Shown here: in pieces, positions 26,902-34,468 of the stretch
How positions within the stretch are numbered: the stretch's first letter is position 1
Layout: each line of letters opens with the position of its first letter
Assembly (NCBI GenBank): GCA_945882095.1
Contig: CAMCWF010000021.1
Span: forward strand, 1-39,586
Length of the DNA: 39,586 bases
Direction: 5' to 3'
DNA from: Chryseobacterium gleum
Lineage (GTDB): Bacteria; Bacteroidota; Bacteroidia; Flavobacteriales_D; Crocinitomicaceae
Notes under the pieces: model-generated
Seen by the model: only the letters and a program-made list of their open reading frames with translations
Databases searched by the model: none
Told to the model about the DNA's origin: nothing
Position numbers and translations under genes: made by a program

Positions 26902-28171
26902 ATGCCTTTTACTTTTATGTCTTACGTATCCTGTTTTTGCACAACATAACCAGGACAATCTCAAAAAGGAACAGCGAAAACTGGAAAAAAAAATAACGCA
27001 AACGAAATCCTTGCTTAAAAAAGTACAGTTGAATTCGAAGGCTTCACTACAAGAGGTTAAATTATTAGACAATCAAATCAAAAGCCGAGAGGCTTTGGTT
27101 AGCGTCTTCGACAGTCAAATTCGAATCGCTGAAATGAAAATGAGCGAGAAAAAAAACGACATTTCTCGTTTGCAAAAAAGATTGTTGCGGTTAAAAAACC
27201 AATACAGAAAAATGCTCTATTACGCCTATAAACGAAGAAACAACAATGGAAAACTGATGTTTTTACTGTCTGCAAAATCCTACAACGAAGCGAACAAAAG
27301 AAATTCTTATCTGAAAAAGGTGGCCCGTTTGCAGAAAAGACAATTTGAGTTGATAAAACAACATAAAAACTTAATCCATAAAGAAATTGGAGAGATTAGT
27401 AACCAAAAAAGTCAAAAAGAGCATGCGCTTAACGAGAAAAAAGAAGAAAAAAGTAAAATCGAATTCGATAAATTCAAGAAAGAAAAATCCTATTCAAAAT
27501 TAAAACAAGAAGAAGAAAAACTCTTATCGCAATTAAAGGAAGACGAATCCAAACGTCGAAAAATCGAAACACAAATTCAGTCTGCGATCATTGCTGAAGC
27601 TAAAAAAGAGGAAGAACGTAGACGAAAAAAAGAAAACGATGCGGCTGCAACTGGGAAAACAACCAAACCAAAGGATTCCAAACCGGATAAATCTCCAGAA
27701 TCAAATCCAAAATACAAACCTGAGACCCTGTCATCGGAAGGTGCTGTTGCAGGCAAGAATTTCGAAGCAAACAAAGGAGTATTGCCTTCTCCTGTCACCA
27801 ATGGAAGCATTACCAGTAAATACGGCCGAAATGCGCATCCAACCTTCAAGGAGGTTTATGAAAACAACAACGGGATAGACATTACCTGTAGCGAAGGGTC
27901 AAACATCAGAAGCGTATTTGAAGGTGAAGTAAGTTCTGTTTTCAGCATACCAGGAGCGGGAAAAGTTGTGATCCTTAAACATGGTAACTATCGGTCTGTT
28001 TATAGCAACCTTGCCTCGGTCAGTGTACATGTAGGAGATAAAATTAATACCAAACAAACCCTTGGAAGCTTATTGTCGGACGACGGGGTGTCTGTTTTAC
28101 ACTTTGAGATACATTCTGTGAATGGAATCAATACAACACCTTTAAATCCCAGCCTCTGGTTGAGTAGATAG
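26885..28171 (+). CDS. EnvC-like coiled-coil protein with degenerate LytM (M23) domain
   Basis: A 428-residue periplasmic protein: signal peptide (1-20, ending VFAQ), a long lysine-rich coiled coil (about 22-250), a polar linker (about 250-290), and a LytM domain (about 300-428). Active LytM enzymes have HxxxD, a catalytic His in a YxHL-type motif, and HxH. Here the first His is Asn328 (NNGID, Asp332 kept), the middle one is Asn375 (VYSNL), and the first His of HxH is Val404 (VLHFEIH, His406 kept). The domain should not hydrolyse peptidoglycan itself. By analogy with EnvC it probably activates an N-acetylmuramyl-L-alanine amidase at division sites. The last 30 bases overlap the convergent ligase-like gene. 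Confidence 0.9.
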   Translation: MKNVIKCLLLLCLTYPVFAQHNQDNLKKEQRKLEKKITQTKSLLKKVQLNSKASLQEVKLLDNQIKSREALVSVFDSQIRIAEMKMSEKKNDISRLQKRLLRLKNQYRKMLYYAYKRRNNNGKLMFLLSAKSYNEANKRNSYLKKVARLQKRQFELIKQHKNLIHKEIGEISNQKSQKEHALNEKKEEKSKIEFDKFKKEKSYSKLKQEEEKLLSQLKEDESKRRKIETQIQSAIIAEAKKEEERRRKKENDAAATGKTTKPKDSKPDKSPESNPKYKPETLSSEGAVAGKNFEANKGVLPSPVTNGSITSKYGRNAHPTFKEVYENNNGIDITCSEGSNIRSVFEGEVSSVFSIPGAGKVVILKHGNYRSVYSNLASVSVHVGDKINTKQTLGSLLSDDGVSVLHFEIHSVNGINTTPLNPSLWLSR

Positions 28172-29578
28172 TTTTTGTTGGATGACTATGGTTATGGCCA
28201 TCATTGCAAAAAGTGGCACTGCCGCTTTATCCGTATCGAGAAAGTTGTTCAGAAAGGCATGAACGAAATACGTTGACAGGGAAAACAAAATGCCACAACT
28301 GTAAATAAAAAGTTCCCAATTGTAATCCCTTGCCTTTTGAACATTTCGAATGGTCATATAAAACACCGCTACTACAAATCCCAAAAAAAGCAGAAGTCCT
28401 GGAAGCCCTGTTTCTGAAAGTGCACTTAAATATTCACTGTGCGCATTGCCAAGGTCCCCGAAATTTGTTGAAATAATGGTGAGGTTTTCTGGGTCTTGAA
28501 AACGAGCGTATTCAAATGCAAAAGTTCCCGGGCCAAACCCCATTAGAGGCCTCTCTTTGAACATTTCAATGGCGCAATTCCAACGGTTAATTCTTTCTAA
28601 ATTCGAGGCGTCTGTGCTCACGTTTGCCGCACTTTGAATGCGTTGGTCAAATTGTTCCGTGGTATGCTCCTCCTTATTTCGAGCCAATTCCATTTGTATC
28701 GAATCCCAATTGTAAAATACCATAAACAAGGATACGAATGCAACCCCAAGCACCCAACGCAACTTAACTTTTAGAAGAACCAAAGAAACAATCATCATAG
28801 CAGCAATAACACTTAACCAGGCAGCCCTGGTGTAGGAAAAATATAATCCCAAAAGCACAACCACGGCCAAAGCAATGAGTACAAATTGAATTAACACACT
28901 GTTTTTCCGTGAAAAGTACAACATGAAAGGAAAAGGCAAAGCCAAGGCAATGGCTGCCCCGTAAATGGTATGGTCCTTAAAAAAAGGCGACATCACCCAA
29001 TGGCTTTCCTTTTCACCAAAAGCAAATAAAGAATGATTATACACAGTATACAAAATGCAAATGGTCATTCCCAGGGTATAAAGCCATATAAATTTTCGAA
29101 TGTTTGGTGTATTTGTAAAAAAATAAGTGCCAAAAATCAACAATGGAAATACAAACCAGGCCTTGGAGAGAATCGCCTTAAATGAAACGATTGGATGTGT
29201 GCTGGTTATGCTGGAAAAAAAGAACCAAAGGAGTTGAAGAAGTACAAAAACCACAATCGGATGAAACAGAATGTTTGTCTCGACAAATGACTTCCTTATT
29301 TGATAAGCGAAGAATAAAACCAAAAGACCAAAGAGGAGAGGTTCTGTTGGAAGAAACAATCCAAATCCATCGGTGTACTCCTCAATGTTTACGGAAAGTG
29401 GGGTAAAGAACGCTATTGATAAAAATAAAGCTTCGGCATGATACAAGGAAAAATAAAGGGCTGCAAGAAGAATCGGAATTAAGAGAAACACGTAGCTTTC
29501 TGTATACCAAGCATACCCAAACAATAAACTAATTATCAAACCAATTGATCCTGAAATTAACAGCGTTTTTGAGCCCAT
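28142..29578 (-). CDS. O-antigen ligase / polymerase (Wzy/WaaL-like) membrane protein
   Basis: A 478-residue inner-membrane protein with about a dozen hydrophobic segments, a large hydrophilic loop (about residues 300-375), and the conserved NAHSEYLSALSETGLPGLLL motif of the Wzy_C family near the C-terminus; PLMGFGPGTFAFEYARF just before it is also typical. It joins or transfers lipid-linked sugar units on the periplasmic face. Sequence alone does not separate polymerase from ligase. The ATG at 29578 follows the Wzz-like stop codon with no gap (TAGATG), so the two are co-translated. It overlaps the convergent EnvC-like gene by 30 bases. Confidence 0.85.
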   Translation of the reverse strand: MGSKTLLISGSIGLIISLLFGYAWYTESYVFLLIPILLAALYFSLYHAEALFLSIAFFTPLSVNIEEYTDGFGLFLPTEPLLFGLLVLFFAYQIRKSFVETNILFHPIVVFVLLQLLWFFFSSITSTHPIVSFKAILSKAWFVFPLLIFGTYFFTNTPNIRKFIWLYTLGMTICILYTVYNHSLFAFGEKESHWVMSPFFKDHTIYGAAIALALPFPFMLYFSRKNSVLIQFVLIALAVVVLLGLYFSYTRAAWLSVIAAMMIVSLVLLKVKLRWVLGVAFVSLFMVFYNWDSIQMELARNKEEHTTEQFDQRIQSAANVSTDASNLERINRWNCAIEMFKERPLMGFGPGTFAFEYARFQDPENLTIISTNFGDLGNAHSEYLSALSETGLPGLLLFLGFVVAVFYMTIRNVQKARDYNWELFIYSCGILFSLSTYFVHAFLNNFLDTDKAAVPLFAMMAITIVIQQKLSTQPEAGI

Positions 29579-30571
29579 CTAACTGGCCTTGAGTTCTTTA
29601 TATTTTTCCCAAAGAAGCAGGATAAACAAAGAACTAAAGAACCCTGCTAAGGTTGACACCATTACAATGATTGATCTTTTAGGTTTTTCCTTTTTATCCG
29701 CTTCCACTGCATTTTCTACAATAAACTTATGATTAAACTTCGTGTTCGCATCCGACTCAGCTTGTTCATAGGATACTTTAAAATCTTCAAGTTTTACAAT
29801 CTTTTCGTTACGCATATATTCCAAACCGTCATACATCGATCCATACCTCATGTTAATATCGATTTTCTTTTTTAAATCTTCTCGGTCTTTCGGATTTCGG
29901 GAATCGACGTAAGCTTGGAATAAATTGGAACGGACATCCAAAGCAATGACCCCTATGCTTGCAAGGCTGTCCAATTTTCTCAAAATTTCATTTCTATCCA
30001 TCTCCATTTGCTGCATTTTTCGCTTGTTTACCTCAAATGCAGGAAACGTACGCTCTGCAATCATTTCGTTCTTTACTGTGTCAATTAAATTCACGATTTT
30101 ATTTGCGATTTTTGCAGCCAACTTAGGGTTTTCGTCCAGTACGTCAATACGAATAGAGCCAAACCGCGTTCTGGAAAAAGAAATGTGATTATTATAGGCC
30201 TCGTTCAGTTTAAAATTCTTGTTGGTTCCTTGGGCATCTATGTCATAATGTTTCATCAAGTTAAATTGATGAATTACTTTGTCTTTTATCCGAGCACTCT
30301 GAAGAATTTGAATCAATTGCTCAGCTTGCTCCTCTTCTCCAAAATCCATAGCTGCCGATTTTGCATTTCGCTGTTCTGAAAAGGAAACGCTGCTGGTCGC
30401 TGCGGGAAAGACAATCGCAGTAGACAAGAACAAAGGCGTAATCAGAAAAGAAACAATGGTTGAAGCGACCGCTGCCATAAGGGTCACAAGCATTATAGGT
30501 TTCCTTTTGTTCCAAATGAACTTGAGCAAACCTTCACGCTCTTCCGATAATTTTGATTGAGACTCGGTCAT
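29579..30571 (-). CDS. Wzz-family polysaccharide chain-length protein
   Basis: A 330-residue inner-membrane protein. The N-terminal segment after a short charged stretch (NKRKPIMLVTLMAAVASTIV) and the C-terminal segment (IIVMVSTLAGFFSSLFILLL) are the two membrane helices of the Wzz/PCP family, with a mainly helical periplasmic domain between them (for example RKMQQMEMDRNEILRKLDSL). There is no tyrosine-kinase domain, so it is the PCP-1 type. It sets or helps organise chain length with the downstream Wzy-like protein. A promoter-like pair lies 20-50 bases upstream. Confidence 0.85.
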   Translation of the reverse strand: MTESQSKLSEEREGLLKFIWNKRKPIMLVTLMAAVASTIVSFLITPLFLSTAIVFPAATSSVSFSEQRNAKSAAMDFGEEEQAEQLIQILQSARIKDKVIHQFNLMKHYDIDAQGTNKNFKLNEAYNNHISFSRTRFGSIRIDVLDENPKLAAKIANKIVNLIDTVKNEMIAERTFPAFEVNKRKMQQMEMDRNEILRKLDSLASIGVIALDVRSNLFQAYVDSRNPKDREDLKKKIDINMRYGSMYDGLEYMRNEKIVKLEDFKVSYEQAESDANTKFNHKFIVENAVEADKKEKPKRSIIVMVSTLAGFFSSLFILLLWEKYKELKAS

Positions 30572-30589
30572 ATTCCGTTTTTTGAAGTG

Positions 30590-30620
30590 CGAAGATACAT
30601 TATTAATAGACTTTCGTCAA
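30590..30620 (-). promoter_or_regulatory. Probable promoter for the Wzz-Wzy pair
   Basis: On the minus strand TTG (30620-30618), a 20-base spacer, then TATCTTCG (30597-30590), one base from TAnnTTTG. The Wzz ATG is 18 bases downstream. Confidence 0.4.
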
Positions 30621-30636
30621 CGCAATCCATAAGGAT

Positions 30637-32085
30637 TTATTGGGTTTCAGATTTTAGCATCCAGGTCCTTTTTATGGCCTTCACATCAATGATTGAAAAC
30701 ACAAACATGGCAAGCAAACAAATCAAACTTGAACCCCAAAATTTGATCCCTGTATTCATTGGTATTTGGAACGCAAAATACAACATTGCTAAAAACCCTC
30801 CTACGCCTAGAATGCGAAAAATTGTATGGGCATCCAAAAAAAGATTCATGTTTTTATACGACGAAAAATATAACAAACACGAAACCAAAGCCTGTGTTCC
30901 AAAGGCAACAACAGAACAACCTAATGCACCATATTCTGATGCGAAGAGTAGATTAAAAACAATTGAAAACAAGACGCCGAAGATTGAAATTCGGTTGAGT
31001 GACCTCAACTTACCTGAAGCAGTTAGCAAGGTTCCGAAAATGAAATTTACGCTCATCATGGTGAAAGCGAGTAATAACCACATCAGTATGGATTCGGCAC
31101 CAGAGTCTTGTTGCTGTTTATAAATTGTTTTCATAATTACGTTCGCATTGACAATGCCAATAAATGCAATGCCGAAACTTCCCCCAATCAACAACTTGGC
31201 GCTTAACTGTAGCAAATCAACTATTTCATTTGATTTTTTATGTAATAATCTCGAAAACATTGGGTACAACATTCCTGCAAAGATCATCCCGAACATATAC
31301 AAAGCATCTAGCAATCGATATCCTTTTGCATACAATCCAGCTTGAAACTCACCCTTTGGGTGCAATTGACGAAGTAAAATGGCATCAGAACGATTGTAAA
31401 GAAGCATCAAAAGAATAAGAATGGCGTAAGGTGCACTTTTACGAATGATTCCAATAGAATACCCCCATTTAAATTCCAATGCCGGCGGCTTAAAGCGCAA
31501 AAACAATATAATAATTGCGAATATTAGTGTGGACAAGTAACAAATAAGCTGTGCTTGCACGAAATACGAAAGGTTTATTTTCCCTGGATTTAACCACATT
31601 GTTCCTCCAACCAGAACGATCAGCAGAAATCTATCTATTACGGAAACAACGGTGTCAAGTGTAAAAAGGTGTAAACCTGCGAATATACTTCGAATAAAAG
31701 CAATGGTTTGAATCAGAAATTGCGTGCAGATCAATATGAATAGGAGGTAAAAGTCATAGTTGTCATATCCCAAAGCGAGGGCTGTGATCAACACCAATAA
31801 GGAATACAAAACAAACAAAATCAGGCGCAATACAATTACATTGTTAAAGTGATTGCCTAGCTTGTCTTCCTCTTGTGCTATGTGACGTATGGTATAATTA
31901 TTAATTCCAAAGTCTAGGAAAATATTAAATATTAGCGTGAGGGAAAGGAGCACGAAATATTTCCCATATACTTCGTTCCCCAATAGCGTTTGAATACCTG
32001 CGTCAATGACAAGTACCGAAAAAGGTTTAATAAGGAGATTGAGGGATAAAGAGAGCGCCAGATTCGAATAGAACTTCTTCTGCAT
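30637..32085 (-). CDS. Polysaccharide flippase (Wzx/MATE-like)
   Basis: A 482-residue inner-membrane protein with 12-14 hydrophobic helices. The opening FYSNLALSLSLNLLIKPFSV and LLGNEVYGKYFVLLSLTLIF are typical of oligosaccharide flippases (MOP superfamily), as is GLYAKGYRLLDALYMFGMIF in the middle. It moves undecaprenyl-linked repeat units to the periplasm. ATG 32085 is preferred over the TTG at 32091, which would fall inside a promoter element. Wzx, Wzz and Wzy are thus adjacent, with no glycosyltransferase gene beside them. The two-component regulator gene ends 17 bases upstream. Confidence 0.88.
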   Translation of the reverse strand: MQKKFYSNLALSLSLNLLIKPFSVLVIDAGIQTLLGNEVYGKYFVLLSLTLIFNIFLDFGINNYTIRHIAQEEDKLGNHFNNVIVLRLILFVLYSLLVLITALALGYDNYDFYLLFILICTQFLIQTIAFIRSIFAGLHLFTLDTVVSVIDRFLLIVLVGGTMWLNPGKINLSYFVQAQLICYLSTLIFAIIILFLRFKPPALEFKWGYSIGIIRKSAPYAILILLMLLYNRSDAILLRQLHPKGEFQAGLYAKGYRLLDALYMFGMIFAGMLYPMFSRLLHKKSNEIVDLLQLSAKLLIGGSFGIAFIGIVNANVIMKTIYKQQQDSGAESILMWLLLAFTMMSVNFIFGTLLTASGKLRSLNRISIFGVLFSIVFNLLFASEYGALGCSVVAFGTQALVSCLLYFSSYKNMNLFLDAHTIFRILGVGGFLAMLYFAFQIPMNTGIKFWGSSLICLLAMFVFSIIDVKAIKRTWMLKSETQ

Positions 32086-32088
32086 GAG

Positions 32089-32096
32089 CAAAAGTA
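32089..32096 (-). promoter_or_regulatory. -7 element at the start of the flippase gene
   Basis: Reads TACTTTTG on the minus strand, an exact TAnnTTTG match, three bases before the ATG. If used, the transcript starts at the ATG and has no leader. The short gap to the regulator gene makes chance occurrence possible. Confidence 0.35.
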
Positions 32097-32102
32097 AGGC
32101 AA

Positions 32103-32792
32103 TTATTTTACAATCAGTTTAAAGCCGATGCCATGAATATTTAAAATTTCAATGCTTGGGTCCTCACTGAGGAGCTTCCTCAATTTTGCAATGTAAACGT
32201 CCATACTTCGACCATTGAAATAATTATCATCACCCCATATGGCCCGCAAAGTTGCCTGACGATCCAAAACTTCATTTTTATTTTTGACCAACATTAGTAG
32301 TAATGCGTTTTCTTTTGTAGTAAGTTTTTTGGGGCCTGCTTTTAAAATCAGACTGCTTTTACTTGGTTCATATGGGAGTATCCCTATCAATAGTTGTTCA
32401 TGTATCGACTCGGGGGATGTGATTCTGCGAGAAATCGCATTAATTCTTGCCAATAATTCTTCCATAGAAAAGGGTTTTGTAAGGTAATCGTCCGCCCCTA
32501 CTTCAAAACCCATCAATTTATCTTCTTTCATACTTTTAGCCGTTAAAAAGAGAATAGGTATGTGTTTATCCGTCATCCGTATTTCCTTAGCCACCGAAAA
32601 CCCATCCTTTTCCGGCATCATTACATCTAAAATAATAAAGTCGAAATTCGTTGACGCTTCGTGATAATGACGTAAAGCAGCATTGCCTGTTTTTGCCAAT
32701 GTGGTTAAAAACCCTTTTGAATTCAAGTAAGACTGAAGTAAATTCCCGAGGTTTTCATCATCTTCAGCAAGTAATATTCTTTTTGTAGCCAT
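32103..32792 (-). CDS. OmpR-family response regulator (RprY-like)
   Basis: A 229-residue transcription factor. The receiver domain (about 1-120) has acidic Asp11 and Asp12, phosphoacceptor Asp56 in FIILDVMMPEKDGF, Thr84, and Lys106 in DDYLTKPFSM. The C-terminal winged helix (about 135-229) has the typical KLTTKENALLLMLVKNKNEV, WGDDNYFNGRSMDVYIAKLR and IHGIGFKLIV. It receives phosphate from the kinase encoded just upstream (four-base gap). The regulon is unknown; neighbours suggest surface polysaccharide or surface proteins, which is only inference from position. Confidence 0.95.
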   Translation of the reverse strand: MATKRILLAEDDENLGNLLQSYLNSKGFLTTLAKTGNAALRHYHEASTNFDFIILDVMMPEKDGFSVAKEIRMTDKHIPILFLTAKSMKEDKLMGFEVGADDYLTKPFSMEELLARINAISRRITSPESIHEQLLIGILPYEPSKSSLILKAGPKKLTTKENALLLMLVKNKNEVLDRQATLRAIWGDDNYFNGRSMDVYIAKLRKLLSEDPSIEILNIHGIGFKLIVK

Positions 32793-32796
32793 TAAT

Positions 32797-34413
32797 CTAA
32801 TCGTTAAGTTTAATTATAAATTCTGTTCCTAATCCTTCCGTGCTCAACACCTGAATCTCCCACCCTTGAGCATCGCATATCGCCTTCACATAACTTAATC
32901 CCAAACCAAAACCTTTTACATTATGAACGTTACCGGTTGGAACACGGTAAAGTTTATCAAATATTTTAGGCAAAAAGGACTTGTCAATGCCAATTCCATT
33001 GTCCTTAACGTGCAACATGAAAGGTTTATTACAAAAATCAAGGGTGATTTCAATGATTAAGTTTTCTTTTCTGTATTTAATGGCATTGTCAATAAGGTTC
33101 GCAATAAGGTTGGTCGTGTGCAGCTTATCCGCTGTAATGATACATGGACGACCCTTTAAACTAAATTTAATTTCTGCATCTTGCGGTTTTGTAAAGGCTA
33201 CTACTTCAAGTTGTTTCTCTATTATTTCTACCAAGTTGACTTCCTCTTTCTTTGGTTTTATATCCCCCTTATTCAGAACTGCACTTTGTAAAATCCCTTC
33301 AACCAAATTCTCTAAACGCTTGTTTTCATCTTTTATCATTTTAACATAGGGTTGAACACTTAACGAAACTTGACTTGGTACTATGTCTTTATCATTTAAA
33401 GCCTCGCAAGCCAGGGAGATGGTCGAAATTGGGGTCTTGAATTCATGGGTCATGTTGGAGATAAAATCAGATTTCATTTCAGAGAGCTTTCTTTGTTGAA
33501 CAATCGTTTTTATCATGATGTACATTGTGAAAATCATCAACACAAAAAGCAAAAGGGTTATCAAAATATATACCTTCATTTCGCCAAGTATAAAACCCCT
33601 TTCCGTTGGAAAGGCAATCCTAAGAGTTAGGTTCTCATTTATTAAGTCGGTGGGGAAGAGATGGGTCGTGTAGGCGTTCCTGTTTCGTTGATTGTTTGAA
33701 TAGTTTTTGCTTTTTCTTGCAAAAGGCAAGACTTCCCCTTGTTCATTCAAAACACAAAAGGTAAATCGTTTCGGCAGATCTTCGTTTTTCAACTCTCGCT
33801 GAATTATAGAATCCAGAGTTGACAAATTAATTCGCTGTTGTGGAGATTCGTAAACATTCTCCTTGAATGCTTGTAACATCAGCTCATTCACAAATTTGGC
33901 CTTTTTGAAAATGTGCTGTAAGAGTTTTTGATTCAATTGAATCGCCACTTTATTTGAGATGCCTTGAGATTTTACGTTTGATTCCTTGAAGAAGTCTTGT
34001 AATTGACGTACGTCTTTGATTAACGTAACCTGTTCGGTTTTAACCCCTGAAAGTGAGTCTTTTGCGGTCCCTCGAATAACTAAATAGGGCTCAATCTTGT
34101 TGTTTATGATTATGGTGGTGTCTTGAATAGAAATCTCTTGTTTGGTGGACAATGCTTCGCCAAATTCATTCTCCAATATCTTTCTGTATTGTGAACTGAA
34201 ATCTTGGTTTACAATTGCTTTAAACTTTTGATAGTCTATGCTTTTTTCATGCCTAAAGACGATTTTCTCTAAGGTTCTTTTTGCAACAACATCAATTTGT
34301 GTACGCTTCCTTTCATACAATTGAAACAACTGAAAAATTTCAAAAAATGTAAGGCAAGCAACAAAAAAAATTGCGGCAGATGTTAAATACTTAATCCGAA
34401 TTGATTGAAACAA
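32797..34413 (-). CDS. Membrane sensor histidine kinase
   Basis: A 538-residue kinase: membrane helix 1 (about 12-32), a periplasmic domain of roughly 240 residues with no family I recognise, membrane helix 2 (about 280-303), the dimerisation domain with phospho-His323 in ISNMTHEFKTPIST, and the ATPase domain with N-box NLIANLIDNAIKYRKE, G1 KDNGIGID and G2 GFGLGLSYVKA. It should both phosphorylate and dephosphorylate the partner regulator. The start is TTG at 34413 after a run of eight A, with an in-frame TAA two codons further upstream, so no other start extends it. The signal sensed is unknown. Confidence 0.95.
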   Translation of the reverse strand: MFQSIRIKYLTSAAIFFVACLTFFEIFQLFQLYERKRTQIDVVAKRTLEKIVFRHEKSIDYQKFKAIVNQDFSSQYRKILENEFGEALSTKQEISIQDTTIIINNKIEPYLVIRGTAKDSLSGVKTEQVTLIKDVRQLQDFFKESNVKSQGISNKVAIQLNQKLLQHIFKKAKFVNELMLQAFKENVYESPQQRINLSTLDSIIQRELKNEDLPKRFTFCVLNEQGEVLPFARKSKNYSNNQRNRNAYTTHLFPTDLINENLTLRIAFPTERGFILGEMKVYILITLLLFVLMIFTMYIMIKTIVQQRKLSEMKSDFISNMTHEFKTPISTISLACEALNDKDIVPSQVSLSVQPYVKMIKDENKRLENLVEGILQSAVLNKGDIKPKKEEVNLVEIIEKQLEVVAFTKPQDAEIKFSLKGRPCIITADKLHTTNLIANLIDNAIKYRKENLIIEITLDFCNKPFMLHVKDNGIGIDKSFLPKIFDKLYRVPTGNVHNVKGFGLGLSYVKAICDAQGWEIQVLSTEGLGTEFIIKLND

Positions 34414-34468
34414 TTTTTTTTAACGAATTTCAAAAACTTATCCCAAATAACGTTGAGATTAACCTTTT

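Noticed and set aside
30557..31123. 188-codon open frame on the plus strand
   Set aside because: It is antisense to the well-supported flippase gene, has no domain or signal, and its composition looks like the reverse of a membrane-protein gene.
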